A stretch of 64,000 nt of DNA from Ophiura sarsii (lineage: Eukaryota > Echinodermata > Ophiuroidea > Amphilepidida > Ophiuridae), in contig CM069457.1 of NCBI GenBank assembly GCA_035610835.1, positions 40,031,319 through 40,095,318 on the forward strand, in the 5' to 3' direction. Under the pieces are notes generated by a model. That model did no database searches, was not told the DNA's origin, and saw only the letters and a program-made list of their open reading frames with translations. A program made the position numbers and the translations under genes. Below are positions 54,225 through 64,000 of this stretch, piece after piece (positions within the stretch are counted from its first letter, which is position 1; each line of letters starts with the position of its first letter).

Positions 54225-54755
54225 TGGGAAACGGTTTTCACCCGACAACTATACCACCATAGTCAACAGATGGCGCTCTATACAGGTATGATGTCCGCCA
54301 GTCCGCCATCTAGAGTTAAAGACTCTCAGTACTTTAATTTTATCCATGGGTAACGTCAATAGATGTCGCTCTACCGATGTTGGTATGCAGGGAATTATAG
54401 AATTATGCAACGAATGGTGTTATACTTCTAAATGGTATCTGGCCCTTTTACACATTATTACGATATGTAATGCATTGCACATTTCCAGTAAGGCGACGAA
54501 AAAACCCTATTGTACAGGGCCGATCGGCCCTCTTTTCAAATTTTCAAGTTTTTATTTGTTTTAGAAACAACAAATTGGAAAATGATTGCATTTTGCCGTT
54601 TTCAATGTTTTCATTTTTTCGTTTCGTTTTGTGATTTTTTTAATGGTACGGCTCATGTATGTGAAAAATAATAGATAATGGACAATAGGTCGAGTAAATA
54701 AAACTAGTCATTGCTTTTACTATTTATTTTCTTACACTTTTCACGCGGCTATTGT
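54225..54755 (+). repeat. dispersed repeat R2, copy 2
   Basis: Matches 49791-50275 over most of its length in the same orientation, with an expanded central part (54520-54640) and a duplicated gtccgcca at 54294-54305. It ends with the same cacttttcac.cggctatt phrase. Confidence 0.75.
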
Positions 54756-54763
54756 ATGCAATA

Positions 54764-55067
54764 CATAAGCTCCGATTTTTTTCAAAAGGTATAGCAGGTT
54801 TTGACTAATACCAACTACGATTTTCATACTTTTTGTCAAAATAAAGAAATACAAAAGAATTCTGACGGTAGAAAGCGATATATTGAAAAACAAAGAAATA
54901 CATTGCAATTCTGAAAAATAAAGAAATACATTGCAATTCTGAAAAATAAAGAAATACATTGCAATTCTGAAAAATAAGCTCCGAAATGTTTTCAAAAGGT
55001 AGGTTTTGACTCATACCTACCAAGTTTTTCATACCTTTTCTCAAAATAAAGAAATACAAAAGAACTC
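54764..55067. repeat. nested tandem repeats of 28 bp and about 210 bp
   Basis: Two outer copies begin ataagctccga and contain ttcaaaaggta, caaaataaagaaatacaaaa and gaa.tct (54769-54862 and 54976-55067). Between them ataaagaaatacattgcaattctgaaaa is repeated about three times. Overlapping minus-strand ORFs rich in Phe/Leu/Tyr come from the repeat. Confidence 0.75.
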
Positions 55068-55104
55068 TAAAAGGGTATGAGGTAGGACACTAAAATCCTA
55101 CCTT

Positions 55105-55590
55105 TTTAAACGTCTCCTATAATATCTTGCCATGGTTGGAAGTTGATGGTCATTACCTATATCTGCCCCTGGCAGGGTTTTAACTAACTTAATAGAAGAC
55201 TTCCACCTACTGCTGATGAGGATGTAATCAATCTGGTTTCTTGTGAGGCCGTTTGGAGATATCCAGTTGCAGCCCAAGACATACTTTGAGATGATTTTGC
55301 TGGTGATGAAAGCTACACCCGTGCTCCCTCCTTTCTAATGTCCTGAGTAGTATATGTGGTCATCTGTGGAGAAGTGGCCTTTTGCTGCCCAGCGTAACTC
55401 AGCAATACTAAGGATGTTCAATTTTCCAACTAATTTGGCTGTCTTCCTTTCTACTTTCAATTTACATCTCTTCATCTGTCTGGTCAGAAGATCCAGAGTG
55501 CCAGGCTGTGATAGAGTTCTCACATTCCATGTACCAAATCGTATGACTTTGCTTAACTTAAGATTCTTTCCCATAGTCCTTCGACTCCCT
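55105..55590 (-). pseudogene. LINE endonuclease (APE-type) fragment with internal deletion
   Basis: The minus strand first encodes IRFGTWNVRTLSQPGTLDLL, the N-terminal strand of APE-type LINE endonucleases (GTWNVRTL), then LRWAAKGHFSTDDH (where the ET/RW..KG region lies) and YYSGH. After a stop the frame resumes with STGVAFITSKI, GLTRNQIDYILISSRW and GADIGNDHQLP, the C-terminal end of the same domain (the D of QIDYI and the SDH-like NDH). The middle part is missing. It resembles the kind of element that yields the RT fragment at 52.2-53.0 kb, but they are separate copies. Confidence 0.82.
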
Positions 55591-56159
55591 TCGGTGCGTC
55601 ATCACAGGATATGGGTCGGGATTGGTTTTGTTGCCCGTTACTTTCCCCTCTGGGTCCGGAGGTACCACCTTGGTATGCTAAACTGGTGGCTGCCCCATTA
55701 TACTAAGTTTCTGCATCATAGTTTATCCTTTAAGGTTTCCATGGGCGTGTACTGATGGAAATACATACTACGAGGTGGGCGTCCAGATCCTTTCTCGTGA
55801 AGGATACTCACACCTTAAATGCAACACCTATTCTTACCATATGATTGGGAGAGGAAGAAGAAAAGAGAGAGGGATAGCAACATCACCAGTTGGCACCAAC
55901 ACTAACAGCGTGTGGTGTTGCGCCGTCACCAACAAACTATGGATCTGTATCCTGTACCCCAGAATGATATCGGTTATATCTCCATCTTTTCCGGGATTAG
56001 GCGCCTATAACCTACACATAAAAATAGAGCCTCTATCCTAGACAAACCAGAAAGACAAACTACTAGCCAGTTAACTTGGCTCACCTATCCTAGCCAACTG
56101 GGATGCAAAAGGAACTAGATATCGCTCTCGTCAGAGACGAGGACACCTTGATATTTTTA
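55591..56159. other. probable 5-prime region of the LINE fragment
   Basis: On the minus strand this lies upstream of the endonuclease start and encodes DDAPKGVEGLWER-like sequence directly before it. Beyond that no motif is recognisable. It may be the 5-prime UTR or ORF start of the same element. Confidence 0.35.
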
Positions 56160-58077
56160 TGGATTAAAGACCCCTAGTGACCCATATAACATGTCACTTT
56201 TAATCGCTGAAGACCCTATATGTGCATGGATACAAGGAATCTTTTGACTAACTCTGAAAATCATCGGCCATTTCCTCTCGAAAAAATAGAATTTTGAGTG
56301 CGAGGAGTGAAAATTACATTTTGACCACTATTGACCCCTTCTTGACCTTTGACCCAAAGGTCATGATAAGGGGTTTTTCTTGGCTTATCAACCTGGTTTG
56401 TATGATTGAGTTATTTTATTGGCTCATAAAAACAAACAAGATAAAACAAACCTGGTCCAAATCGGAGCATGTCTTAACTTTTACCCCTGTATAGGTCAAT
56501 CACCCCTAGTGACCCCATATGACATGTCACTTTTAATCGCTAAATACCCTATATGAGCATGGACCAAATGAATCTTTTGACTAATTCTGACAATCATCGG
56601 TCATTTCCTCCCGAGAAAATAGCATTTTGAGTGCGAGGAGTGAAAATTTACATTTTGACCCATAGTGACCCCAAAAATAAAACGATTTTAAAAACCTCAC
56701 TATTATATGTGCGTACGGTCATAAGGAATATGTTGACCGATTCTGACGATCCTAGGTCATTTCACTAAATTGCAAGGGCTTTTTAAGGAAAAATCATGTT
56801 TTTACTCCTAGTGACCCCTGTGTGACCTTTAAACTGGTTGATATGATTGACATATTTTCTTGGCTCATCAAACCTAACAAGATGCAACAAACACAGTCCA
56901 AATCGGAGCAAGTCTTAACTTTTACCCCTGTAAAGTACAATGACCCATATTGACCCCTTTTTGACCTTTGACCTGGTCGATATGATTTACTTATTCTCTT
57001 GGCTCATCAAACCAAACAAGATGCAACAAACGCGGTCCAGATCGGAGTATGTCTTAACTTTTACCCCTGAAAAGTACAATGACCCCTATTGCCCCTTCTT
57101 GACCTTTGCCTTGGTCGATATGATTAACTTATTTTCCTGGCTTATCAAACCAGATAAGATGCAAGAAACCCGGTCCAAAATGGAGCCTGTCTTAACTTTT
57201 ACCCTTTTAAAGTGACCTTTGACCTGGTTGATATGATTGACTTATTTTCTTGGCTCATCAAACCAAACAAGATGGAAAAAACCGGTCAAAATCGGAGCAT
57301 GTCTTAACTTTTACCACTGTAAAGTTCAATGACCCCTAGTGACCCCATATTTGTGCATGGATACAAGCAATCTTTTGACCAAAAAAGAAATATAGCATTT
57401 TGAGTGCGAGGAGTGAACATTTACATTTTGACCCCAAGTGACCCCTTCTTGACCTTTGACCTGATTCGTATTATTGACTTATTTTACTGCCTCATGAAAA
57501 CAAACAAGATGCAACAAACCCGGTCTAAATCGGAGCATGTCTTAACTTTTACCCCTGTATAGGTCAATGACCACTGGTGACCCCATATGACATGTTACTT
57601 TTAATCGCTGAAGACCCTATATGAGCATGGACCAAAGGAATCTTTTGACTAATTCTGACAATTATCGGTCATTTCCTCTCGAGAAAAAAGCATTTTGAGT
57701 GCGAGGAGTGAAAATTTACATTTTGACCCCTAGTGACCCCAAATATTTTTGATTTAAAAAAACTAACTATAATATGTGCGTCCGGTCATAAGGAATATGG
57801 TGACCGATTTTGACGATCCTAGGTCATTTCGCTAAATTGCAAGGGCATTTTAAGCGAAAATCACGTTTTGACCCCTAGTGACCTTTGTGTGACCTTTGAC
57901 CCCTAACTGTGAGGACCCTATATGAAAGTTAGGTAGGGGGTCCTACTGACCAAGTTTGGTGATTGTAGCATGTAAACTGTAGTAAAAAAGCATTTTGTAG
58001 AAAAGGTTTGACGGAAAGAAGAAGATGAAGAAAGAAACGACAGAGATAGAGAACCTTGATTTTCGAAAAAATCAAGG
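56160..58077. repeat. complex TGACC-rich tandem array ending in a hairpin
   Basis: A basic unit of about 130 bp (ttgacctttgacctggtcgatatgattgacttatttt..ttggctcatca, a caaacaagatg block, aaatcggagcatgtcttaac and ttttacccctgtaaag) recurs at least six times. A second component (catgtcacttttaatcgctgaa to gagtgcgaggagtgaaaattt) recurs at about 56190, 56520 and 57590, so there is a longer higher-order unit. The array closes with ctatatgaaagttaggtagg, a gaagaagatgaag run and a 10-bp-stem hairpin (58054-58077, loop CGAA). Weak ORFs here are by-products. Confidence 0.85.
58054..58077. other. 10-bp-stem hairpin at the array end
   Basis: CCTTGATTTT and AAAATCAAGG flank a CGAA tetraloop. It is a perfect stem. 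A CTAG follows 15 nt later, which could suggest a Helitron-type 3-prime end, but the spacing and the next base (A rather than T) do not fit well. Confidence 0.7.
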
Positions 58078-58455
58078 TAAGTACATAAAACTAGAGAAGG
58101 TACCTGTGAAATGTTTCCGAATAATCTGGAAACATATATTGCATATAAGTCAAAATTTGTTTTTGTTGCAATTATTCATTTTTGTGGATTGAAAATCTAC
58201 TTTTGCATGTTCATGTAGCCGTCATTTCCATTGCGTAAATGTATGTTCAGTAATATTTATTTAAACTTTGAGCCTGTAATGTATTCGCGAAATTAAATAG
58301 ATCGCAAAATTAGGTAGCCTCTGGCGTCCGTATTTTAAGATAGATAATCGCAGTTTTTGATGAATTCGCTCAGAAAATAATGTTCTAAGTTTTGACCAAG
58401 GCTCATAAATGTTCACAGCGAGGTTTGATATGTTTTTAAATTCACCCCACGCACA

Positions 58456-58800
58456 CCAATTTATTACACACACAAGCGATTTAATTTACGCACACGAGTT
58501 AATTTATTACACAAACAAGCATTTTTAATTAATTTACTCACACAAGTGAATTTATTACACACACAAGCGATTTAATTTACGCACACAAGTGAATTTATTA
58601 CACACACGTGAATTTATTTTATTTACGCACACACGTGAATTTATTTAATTTACGCATACAAGTTAATTATTTACACACCCCACTTTACCCCCCCCCCCCC
58701 TGTGACTGTGCGTACATAAAAGGTGTGTGGGGTGGGGATGTATGTAATAAATGGTGGGGGTGCGTAAATTAAATCGTGGGGGGGGGGGGGGGGCAGGGGG
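58456..58800. repeat. imperfect 30-35-bp repeats and inverted G/C-tract segment
   Basis: Phrases such as aatttattacacacacaagcgatttaatttacgcacacaagtg are repeated between 58456 and 58680. From 58715 on, gtaataaatggtggggg and tgcgtaaattaaatcg appear in reverse complement, so the segment is partly palindromic. C13 at 58688-58700 and G16 at 58778-58793 lie in matching positions of the two arms. Confidence 0.7.
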
Positions 58801-59442
58801 TGTTGGCGGAGTTGGCGGAGTTAGTACACCGTGCAATAGAGCGTTCCCGGGAGAGCATTAGCATAAGAGCAAAATCGCGGTAAATGTTAATTATTTGGAT
58901 TGAGACCTTTCCCCATTCTCAAGCAAATGGCTGAACACTGAAACAACTGATTGCTACCAATGCGGTATCATCGTAGAAAAGAGGAACACAACAGCTTTTC
59001 ATCAACATGTATTATAATAGTCACTGTCATAATGCAATATCTTGTTGTTCGCGGAGCTGCGTAGGCCTACAGATGCATGAAATGCGCGCACAACTGTGTA
59101 TGCACACGCGTACAATTTCACGATGGACGCACGTCACATGAGGTTGACCTCGCGTAAAGTACGCGAGGTCAATTTCACCTCCAAAAACGGCGCAACGGAC
59201 ATCCGTGAGGCGCAATATGTTAGCTCGACCTCTCGACTCTTATATTGGTAAGCGGCATTTTGTGAGTTTTTCGGCCAACCGCAGTAAGTTGATCGAAGTG
59301 CGCCGCGCCCGCGTACATGTCGGACTGTGGCCAGGAGAATATGTGCCGTAGGTCCATTGACCAACTATCATTAAAATATTAAATAAAAATGATATTTTAA
59401 TGCGAACGAAATACAGGAACCTATTTCTTGCAATTGTAGGGG
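58801..59442. other. non-coding stretch
   Basis: No supported gene. A short palindrome gacctcgcgtaaagtacgcgaggtc at 59146-59170 stands out: a 10-bp stem with a 5-base loop. Confidence 0.4.
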
Positions 59443-60258
59443 GAGAACGGGGTAAAATGAGCCATTTTTCACATTTTGCCCTATTGTGCTGATATTAAAA
59501 GACAGACCTTCAAACTTAGTGTTGCAAGTAAAACTTTAGAGTATTGACTTACTTAGTATAACATATTCATGGGAGATGCTTGAAAAAATTTGGCAAAGTG
59601 GCTCAACTTGCCCCGGACTATGGGTAAGTTGAGCCACCAGTGTGGGTAAGTTGAGCCACCACAATAATCAATGGGACATTTGAAATCAGAAAATAAGTTT
59701 CAGAAATTTTGGTTTATTCATGGTAAAAGTGAAATATACTCATAATTGTTAATACTTTGATCCAAACTGGAATTTTAAAACACTTCCCCACAATTTTCGT
59801 AATAAATGTTGACAAATTTTATTTTATCATGGCTATTTCATATGCTCAACTTACCCCGTGAAAAATGGCTCATCTTACCCCGCGACAGTCAACTTATGAA
59901 AAAATACCCCCCCCCCCCCCCCTACTGAAGCTTAATGACATTTTCAACATGTTACTTAATTTAAGTGCACATGTCACACTTTTAGCATATAAAGTTGCAC
60001 CAATACAATCTATGCACTTCTAAGAAAGAAACCACGTAAACCATTTGTTTTCTTCAAAAATTTACTCAGATGTGTCCAAAATCAACTTTCTAACTCAATT
60101 TTCTTACCATGTGTGCACACGGTGCAAGGTTGTCACCAGAGAGGTTTGAGTGATGTCATCTAACAATAGAGGGCAGTGTAAAATTAGGAATGTAAATAGT
60201 TTCCATAATACAGGGGGTGGCTCAACTTACCCAGTGGCTCAACTTACCCCGTTGTGTC
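59443..60258. mobile_element. TIR element with GGGGTAAGTTGAGCCAC motifs
   Basis: The left end gaacggggtaaaatgagcca is matched by the right end tggctcaacttaccccgttg. The motif gggtaagttgagccac or its complement occurs about seven times (for example 59621, 59645, 59848, 59866, 60223, 60233), mostly near the ends. A C16 run lies at 59907-59922. No transposase ORF. Confidence 0.7.
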
Positions 60259-60327
60259 ATATTTCATTTTCATTCTATTTTTCTTTCGCAATTTATTTTT
60301 GCATGGCATTTAAAAAGATATTTAGAT

Positions 60328-60402
60328 GAACTTACCGGGCTGGGTATTGAACCCGGACCTCTGTATCCTAAATATTAACGCATTATCGACTGAGCTAAAA
60401 AG
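60328..60402 (-). other. tRNA-like sequence
   Basis: The minus strand shows an A box (TTAGCTCAGTCGATAATGCG) and a good B box (GGTCCGGGTTCAATACCC). The acceptor ends do not pair and the anticodon arm is disturbed, so it is a decayed tRNA or SINE head. A second palindromic cccgggatcgatcccgg lies at 60504-60520. Confidence 0.5.
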
Positions 60403-60520
60403 GGGCATAAAGGACTCTAAGAAAGTGGAAAGGAGAAAAGAAAGCAGGAAGAAGGGGGAAACAGATGAAAAGAAAAAGGTGACGCGTAGCGTAGTGCATT
60501 TAGCCCGGGATCGATCCCGG

Positions 60521-62435
60521 TGGTGCAAAGTTTTGTACTGCCTAAATTCTTGATATCAGGATTTTGATATGCCGTTTTATGGAATATTTACCTTTTTTAT
60601 CAAGATTTTTGATTATTTGGTGGCAAGTTATGAACGTGATTAGATCACATGTACGTAGCTTCTTGTGGTCTTGTGCTTGTGCCACGTTGTAGAAACACAA
60701 TAGGTGTGTCCAGTTGTTCGTGTTTTTTTCCGAGATTTAAAAATAAATTAAAGTCCTATACGTACATTTTTGAAAATATGTATCTGGATAGCTACAGGAA
60801 GCAACAGCTAGTAGAACTTCTCCAAAAACATGTCCCCTGGCCTTATTTATTCAGTGGCCTTTTAGGAAACTTTACAAATTTCAAACACATAACATTGATG
60901 GTACCGTACTTGCAGGGTTGAAATAAAAGATAAACATTTATGGTACCATACTTGCAGGGATGATAGACCCATACTTTCAACAAAAAAATATTTTCAGCTT
61001 TGTTTACAGAATGCTCTAGCAATATTAATGTTAACCAAAAGTAGCCACAATACAATGTTAGACCACACTCTTGACAGCAAAACCAATGATATATTTGGAT
61101 TGTCTATCAGATTTCCTTTCAGAAAGTTATCCATGGTAGAGTGAGTTAGAAAGCATAAAGTTACTGCCATTACTAGTTTCCAATTACATTGGTCCATTTT
61201 GGGCATTTACAGTTGTATACAAAAAGTACATTTTTAGTGGAAACAGACGAAAATTATACCATAACACATGAAGAAAAATAAATTTCACATTTTGGTATCA
61301 AGTCCATGGCAAAAAGGTAAATTCAAGGAAATAGGCACTTTATTTATGGGTTTCATGTGAATCGTATGTTGTATTTTGTATTACGTGTTGTATCATAGGT
61401 GGAGGTAGACATGGCTCCTGAAACTTGTCCACCCAGGTGATACGTTGTGCATTGTAACGTTTTGTGTAAATGATGTGTGATACAGATATGGCAGACAGAG
61501 GAAATTTAGCTCGAGCCAGGATTGCGATGTATACAGTGCACAATTTCTCCTGGTAGGTCATTGTTTATAATGCACCACGAATACAGGTGATTAAAATATG
61601 GTTAATAGAATTTGTGAATTGTTGGCCGAAACACATTGTTGACAATTGAAATGTAATGAGTTTTTTTATGGAAGTCAAGTGTCTTCTCTCATTCTGTCAT
61701 TATTTCATTTAAGTGTATTTTAAATTGAATTTACGCGTATTTCACATGATTGTTATGTTGTTAGTAAATACAAAGTATAGCATTATAGACTGTGATGGAG
61801 TATTGAAATGCCTGATTGCATACTGGAGAGTGTTTGCGTGTTTTTTTACATGTGAAAAACTGCGGACTGTTGTGTAGGTGTATACAATATTGCAGCATTA
61901 TAGACTGTCATAGAGTATAGAATCGCCGATTGCAACTGAAGAGAAGTAGTTCACACAGGTTGAAATTATATAAATTTGTATGTGTACCATTCACTGTCCG
62001 TCATACTACGCTACGGAATAGAACCATCGACATCGACCGACCGACGGGATACATCAAAGACCTGAGGACTACGCTACATTATAAAATATGTAAATCATAC
62101 TGGAGATTGAAGTGACTTAAAAGTTGTATACATACGAATGTGCTGTGCAATCATCTGGTACATTGTTCATATTATTGTCATCAAATGCCTATGACCGCTT
62201 GGCTGATCTGGATAGAACAAGGCACAACTCAAAGACTCTGTAATGTGACCGTTATTTATTAAAGTATGATGACACACTGGCGTTTTTGACGCGCTGGGGC
62301 GCTTGTGGAGGAGAGAGTAATGTGGTAAAACTGTGTTTCAGTATTGTAGTCCCGTACCTGCTGGCATGACCATAAAGTCATGCTAACGCGCCCTCATTGA
62401 AAGTATTGCGTAATTTGGTGTGATTAAAATGAGTT
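60521..62435. other. non-coding stretch with small duplications
   Basis: ggtaccgtacttgcagggttga and ggtaccatacttgcagggatga (60900-60962) form a direct duplication of about 40 bp. agcattatagactgtgatggagtat near 61779 recurs with changes at 61894. No gene is supported. Confidence 0.45.
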
Positions 62436-63550
62436 ACACTCTCAGAACAAAGGTTAAAATCTTTAACCATGTTGGTTAAAATCTTTAACCATTTTGGTTA
62501 AAATTTTAACCAACGGGAGGTTACCAGGTGAACCACACAATTGGTTGGTTAAAACCGTAACCAACAGCTGTTGGTTAAACTTACACCTGTGGTTGGTTAC
62601 AATTTTTAATCATTTGTTGGTTAATATGTTTTAACCAACAGTCGTTGGTTAAACTTTAACCTGTGGTTGGTTACAATTTTTAATCATTTGTTGGTTAATA
62701 TGTTTAACCAACAGTAGTTGGTTAAAAAATGTTGGTTAAACTTTTATTTTTTTCGCTAAACTTTAACCCGGACAACATTACAATATTGACGTTTCATTGG
62801 CCAAATATTGGCTTTCAATATTGGCGTCAACCCGTGGCCATGACCAACTTTGGCAAAGGCAAGGGACAGGATAAGGCAAAGGGACAAGGCACAAGATCCT
62901 AGCCAAAAGGCCGGGAAGCGATAATTTGTAAAAGCGGCCGCAATTTTTAGACCACGTCAGAATTTGTATATGAAATCAATCGTGTTATTTTCCACCCCTG
63001 GTCCGCGGCTGTCTGTGTGTAGAGTAGAGCTATCAGTCGGCTGCCTGTGTGTAGATCTATATCAGTCGCCGGACCGTGAAAATTGCCCACCGATCGCGGT
63101 GGTTGTTGTTGGTAAGGTGTGGTGGGAGGGGGAGGGGAGGGGTGGTGTGGTGGGATGGGGAGGGGTGGGGGTAGGGATGGGGTAGGATGGAGGTGGGGGA
63201 GGATAGAGCCGTCTTGAACCAAGGCTAATATCGGGCAAAATATACCAGGGGCGGAAAATAACACGATTGATTTCATATACAAATTCTGACGTGGTCTTAA
63301 TAATATGCGCAAAATATTTTCACGCCATTGAAATTCTTTGGCGGGAATCTTGTTATGACCTATTGTTGGTTAAAATTAAGATGCCTTTACCAACGTTGAA
63401 TAAACTAAAAATGAATTATATTTTTACTCTTTAACCAACGCAGTATTAAAAGTAATTTTTAACCAACACTTCATTTTTAACCAATGTAGTATACTTTTTA
63501 ACCGACATTCTTTTAACCCATGGTATTTTAATACCTGTTCTGAGAGTGTA
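62436..63550. mobile_element. TIR element with TTAACCAACA repeats and a nested palindrome
   Basis: tacactctcagaaca at 62436 and tgttctgagagtgta ending 63550 are perfect inverted repeats. Both flanks are filled with gttggttaaa/tttaaccaac motifs in alternating orientation (62465-62765 and 63365-63530), including a tandem of two about 75-bp units near 62570-62715. The centre holds a second inverted-repeat element. No coding capacity. Confidence 0.8.
62949..63297. mobile_element. nested palindromic element, 349 bp
   Basis: agaccacgtcagaatttgta at 62949 and its reverse complement ending 63297. Arms are about 50 bp, nearly perfect through tattttcc.cccctgg. The loop contains a duplicated ctgtgtgtagag/atct..atcagtcg segment and a G-rich purine run (63118-63205) with quadruplex potential. 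It interrupts the TTAACCAACA element. Confidence 0.8.
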
Positions 63551-63689
63551 TGATTCGTAAAATATCTCCGTAATTTCTCTTCAATAATCTTGTATAATCC
63601 GCCGCAATCAGGACACGAATCTTCACCAATCATGGAATCAACATTAATTTAGAGTCTTCGAGACCACATCGTATCATCCGTAATCATCG

Positions 63690-64000
63690 GTAACCACCCA
63701 GTAAACACAAAACGTTTTGAATTGGGTTTAATTAGGTTTTGTTTTTGTGAAACGTTTTTAAAATGTCTTCAAAACGTTACAGTTTCAAAGCATTTTTTTA
63801 TTATTGCAAATCGTTTTATCAAAACGTTATAAAAACGTTAAATTAATGTTGTCACAATACTTATAAACGAACACTTGATTGAAACGAAATCAAAACGTTT
63901 ATAGAACGTTATATTACAGCCTAAATTAAACCAAATATTATGGTCCTGGACCATAAGTTTCGTTTTTTACGAAACGTTTTAAAAACGTGGGCAATTCCAC
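63690..64000. mobile_element. AAAACGTT-rich repeat, cut by the window end
   Basis: From cacccagtaaacacaaaacg on, aaaacgtt or aacgtttt motifs occur more than ten times in both orientations, along with the palindrome tatggtcctggaccata (63940-63956). This looks like one end of a TIR element with many subterminal repeats; the other end lies outside the window. Confidence 0.55.

Noticed and set aside
54741..55059. Hydrophobic Phe/Tyr-rich minus-strand ORFs
   Set aside because: Derived from the 28-bp tandem repeat, not membrane proteins.
56940..57215. 91-codon ORF with repeated FSWLIKPNKMQ-like phrases
   Set aside because: It is the tandem array read as protein; the repeats are DNA-level and no start or promoter context exists.
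58054..58095. Helitron 3-prime end
   Set aside because: Hairpin present, but the CTAG is 15 nt downstream, is not followed by T, and no TC start or RepHel coding sequence is seen. Kept only as an open question.
59027..59364. Minus-strand ORFs in less AT-rich sequence
   Set aside because: No recognisable domain and a palindrome inside; insufficient support for a gene.

Overview
This is AT-rich metazoan nuclear DNA, most likely from a marine invertebrate deuterostome such as an echinoderm or hemichordate. The reasons are a single-exon LRR-GPCR of the relaxin-receptor/GRL101 type (a kind expanded in echinoderms), tRNA-headed SINEs, many non-LTR retrotransposon fragments and very many short TIR transposons. 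The phylum is my inference; no single sequence here proves it. There are no operons, ribosome binding sites or CRISPR arrays. Start codons were judged by eukaryotic rules.

Two host genes stand out. On the minus strand (16421-19843) is an intact, intronless receptor of about 1140 residues: signal peptide, CUB-like domain, about 22 leucine-rich repeats and a rhodopsin-like 7TM domain. It has a TATA box at 19930-19936 and a candidate poly(A) signal at 16164-16169. A 31-bp minisatellite starts about 350 bp upstream of its start codon. On the plus strand (30925-32056) is a second intronless rhodopsin-like GPCR, complete except for one frameshift in a run of five A. A DNA transposon begins 12 bp after its stop codon. 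One or two possible exons (878-1081, 1794-1924), two unassigned ORFs (34215-34634, 38816-39049) and a tRNA-Asn-like gene (41874-41947, minus) complete the gene-like content.

The rest is mobile and repetitive DNA. Non-LTR retrotransposon pieces lie at 11.3, 12.3-12.9, 25.7, 30.1, 52.2-53.0, 53.4-54.0 and 55.1-55.6 kb. The 52.2-53.0 kb piece keeps a target-site duplication of about 34 bp. DNA transposons include a palindromic Tc1-type element (23613-25311), two mariner-like copies in opposite orientation (4.2-5.2 and 37.5-38.6 kb) and a four-member family with ends GAGCGTGTTTCTRCTGGG. Many hairpin MITEs are present, several with visible TA duplications.

Tandem arrays are the other main component: a 354-bp unit (46.6-48.1 kb) interrupted by a MITE whose empty site can be read in the sister copies; a 10-bp TTGACTCAC-type array (43.5-44.6 kb) with about 69 AP-1-like TGACTCA heptamers in a fixed 10-bp register; a 60-bp array (45.0-45.5 kb); and a complex TGACC-rich array (56.2-58.1 kb) with five TGACCTTTGACC direct repeats that ends in a 10-bp hairpin. 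Long homopolymeric G or C runs are scattered through the window.

Apart from the two receptors, the genes do not appear to work together. The window reads as two GPCR loci in a transposon-saturated landscape.
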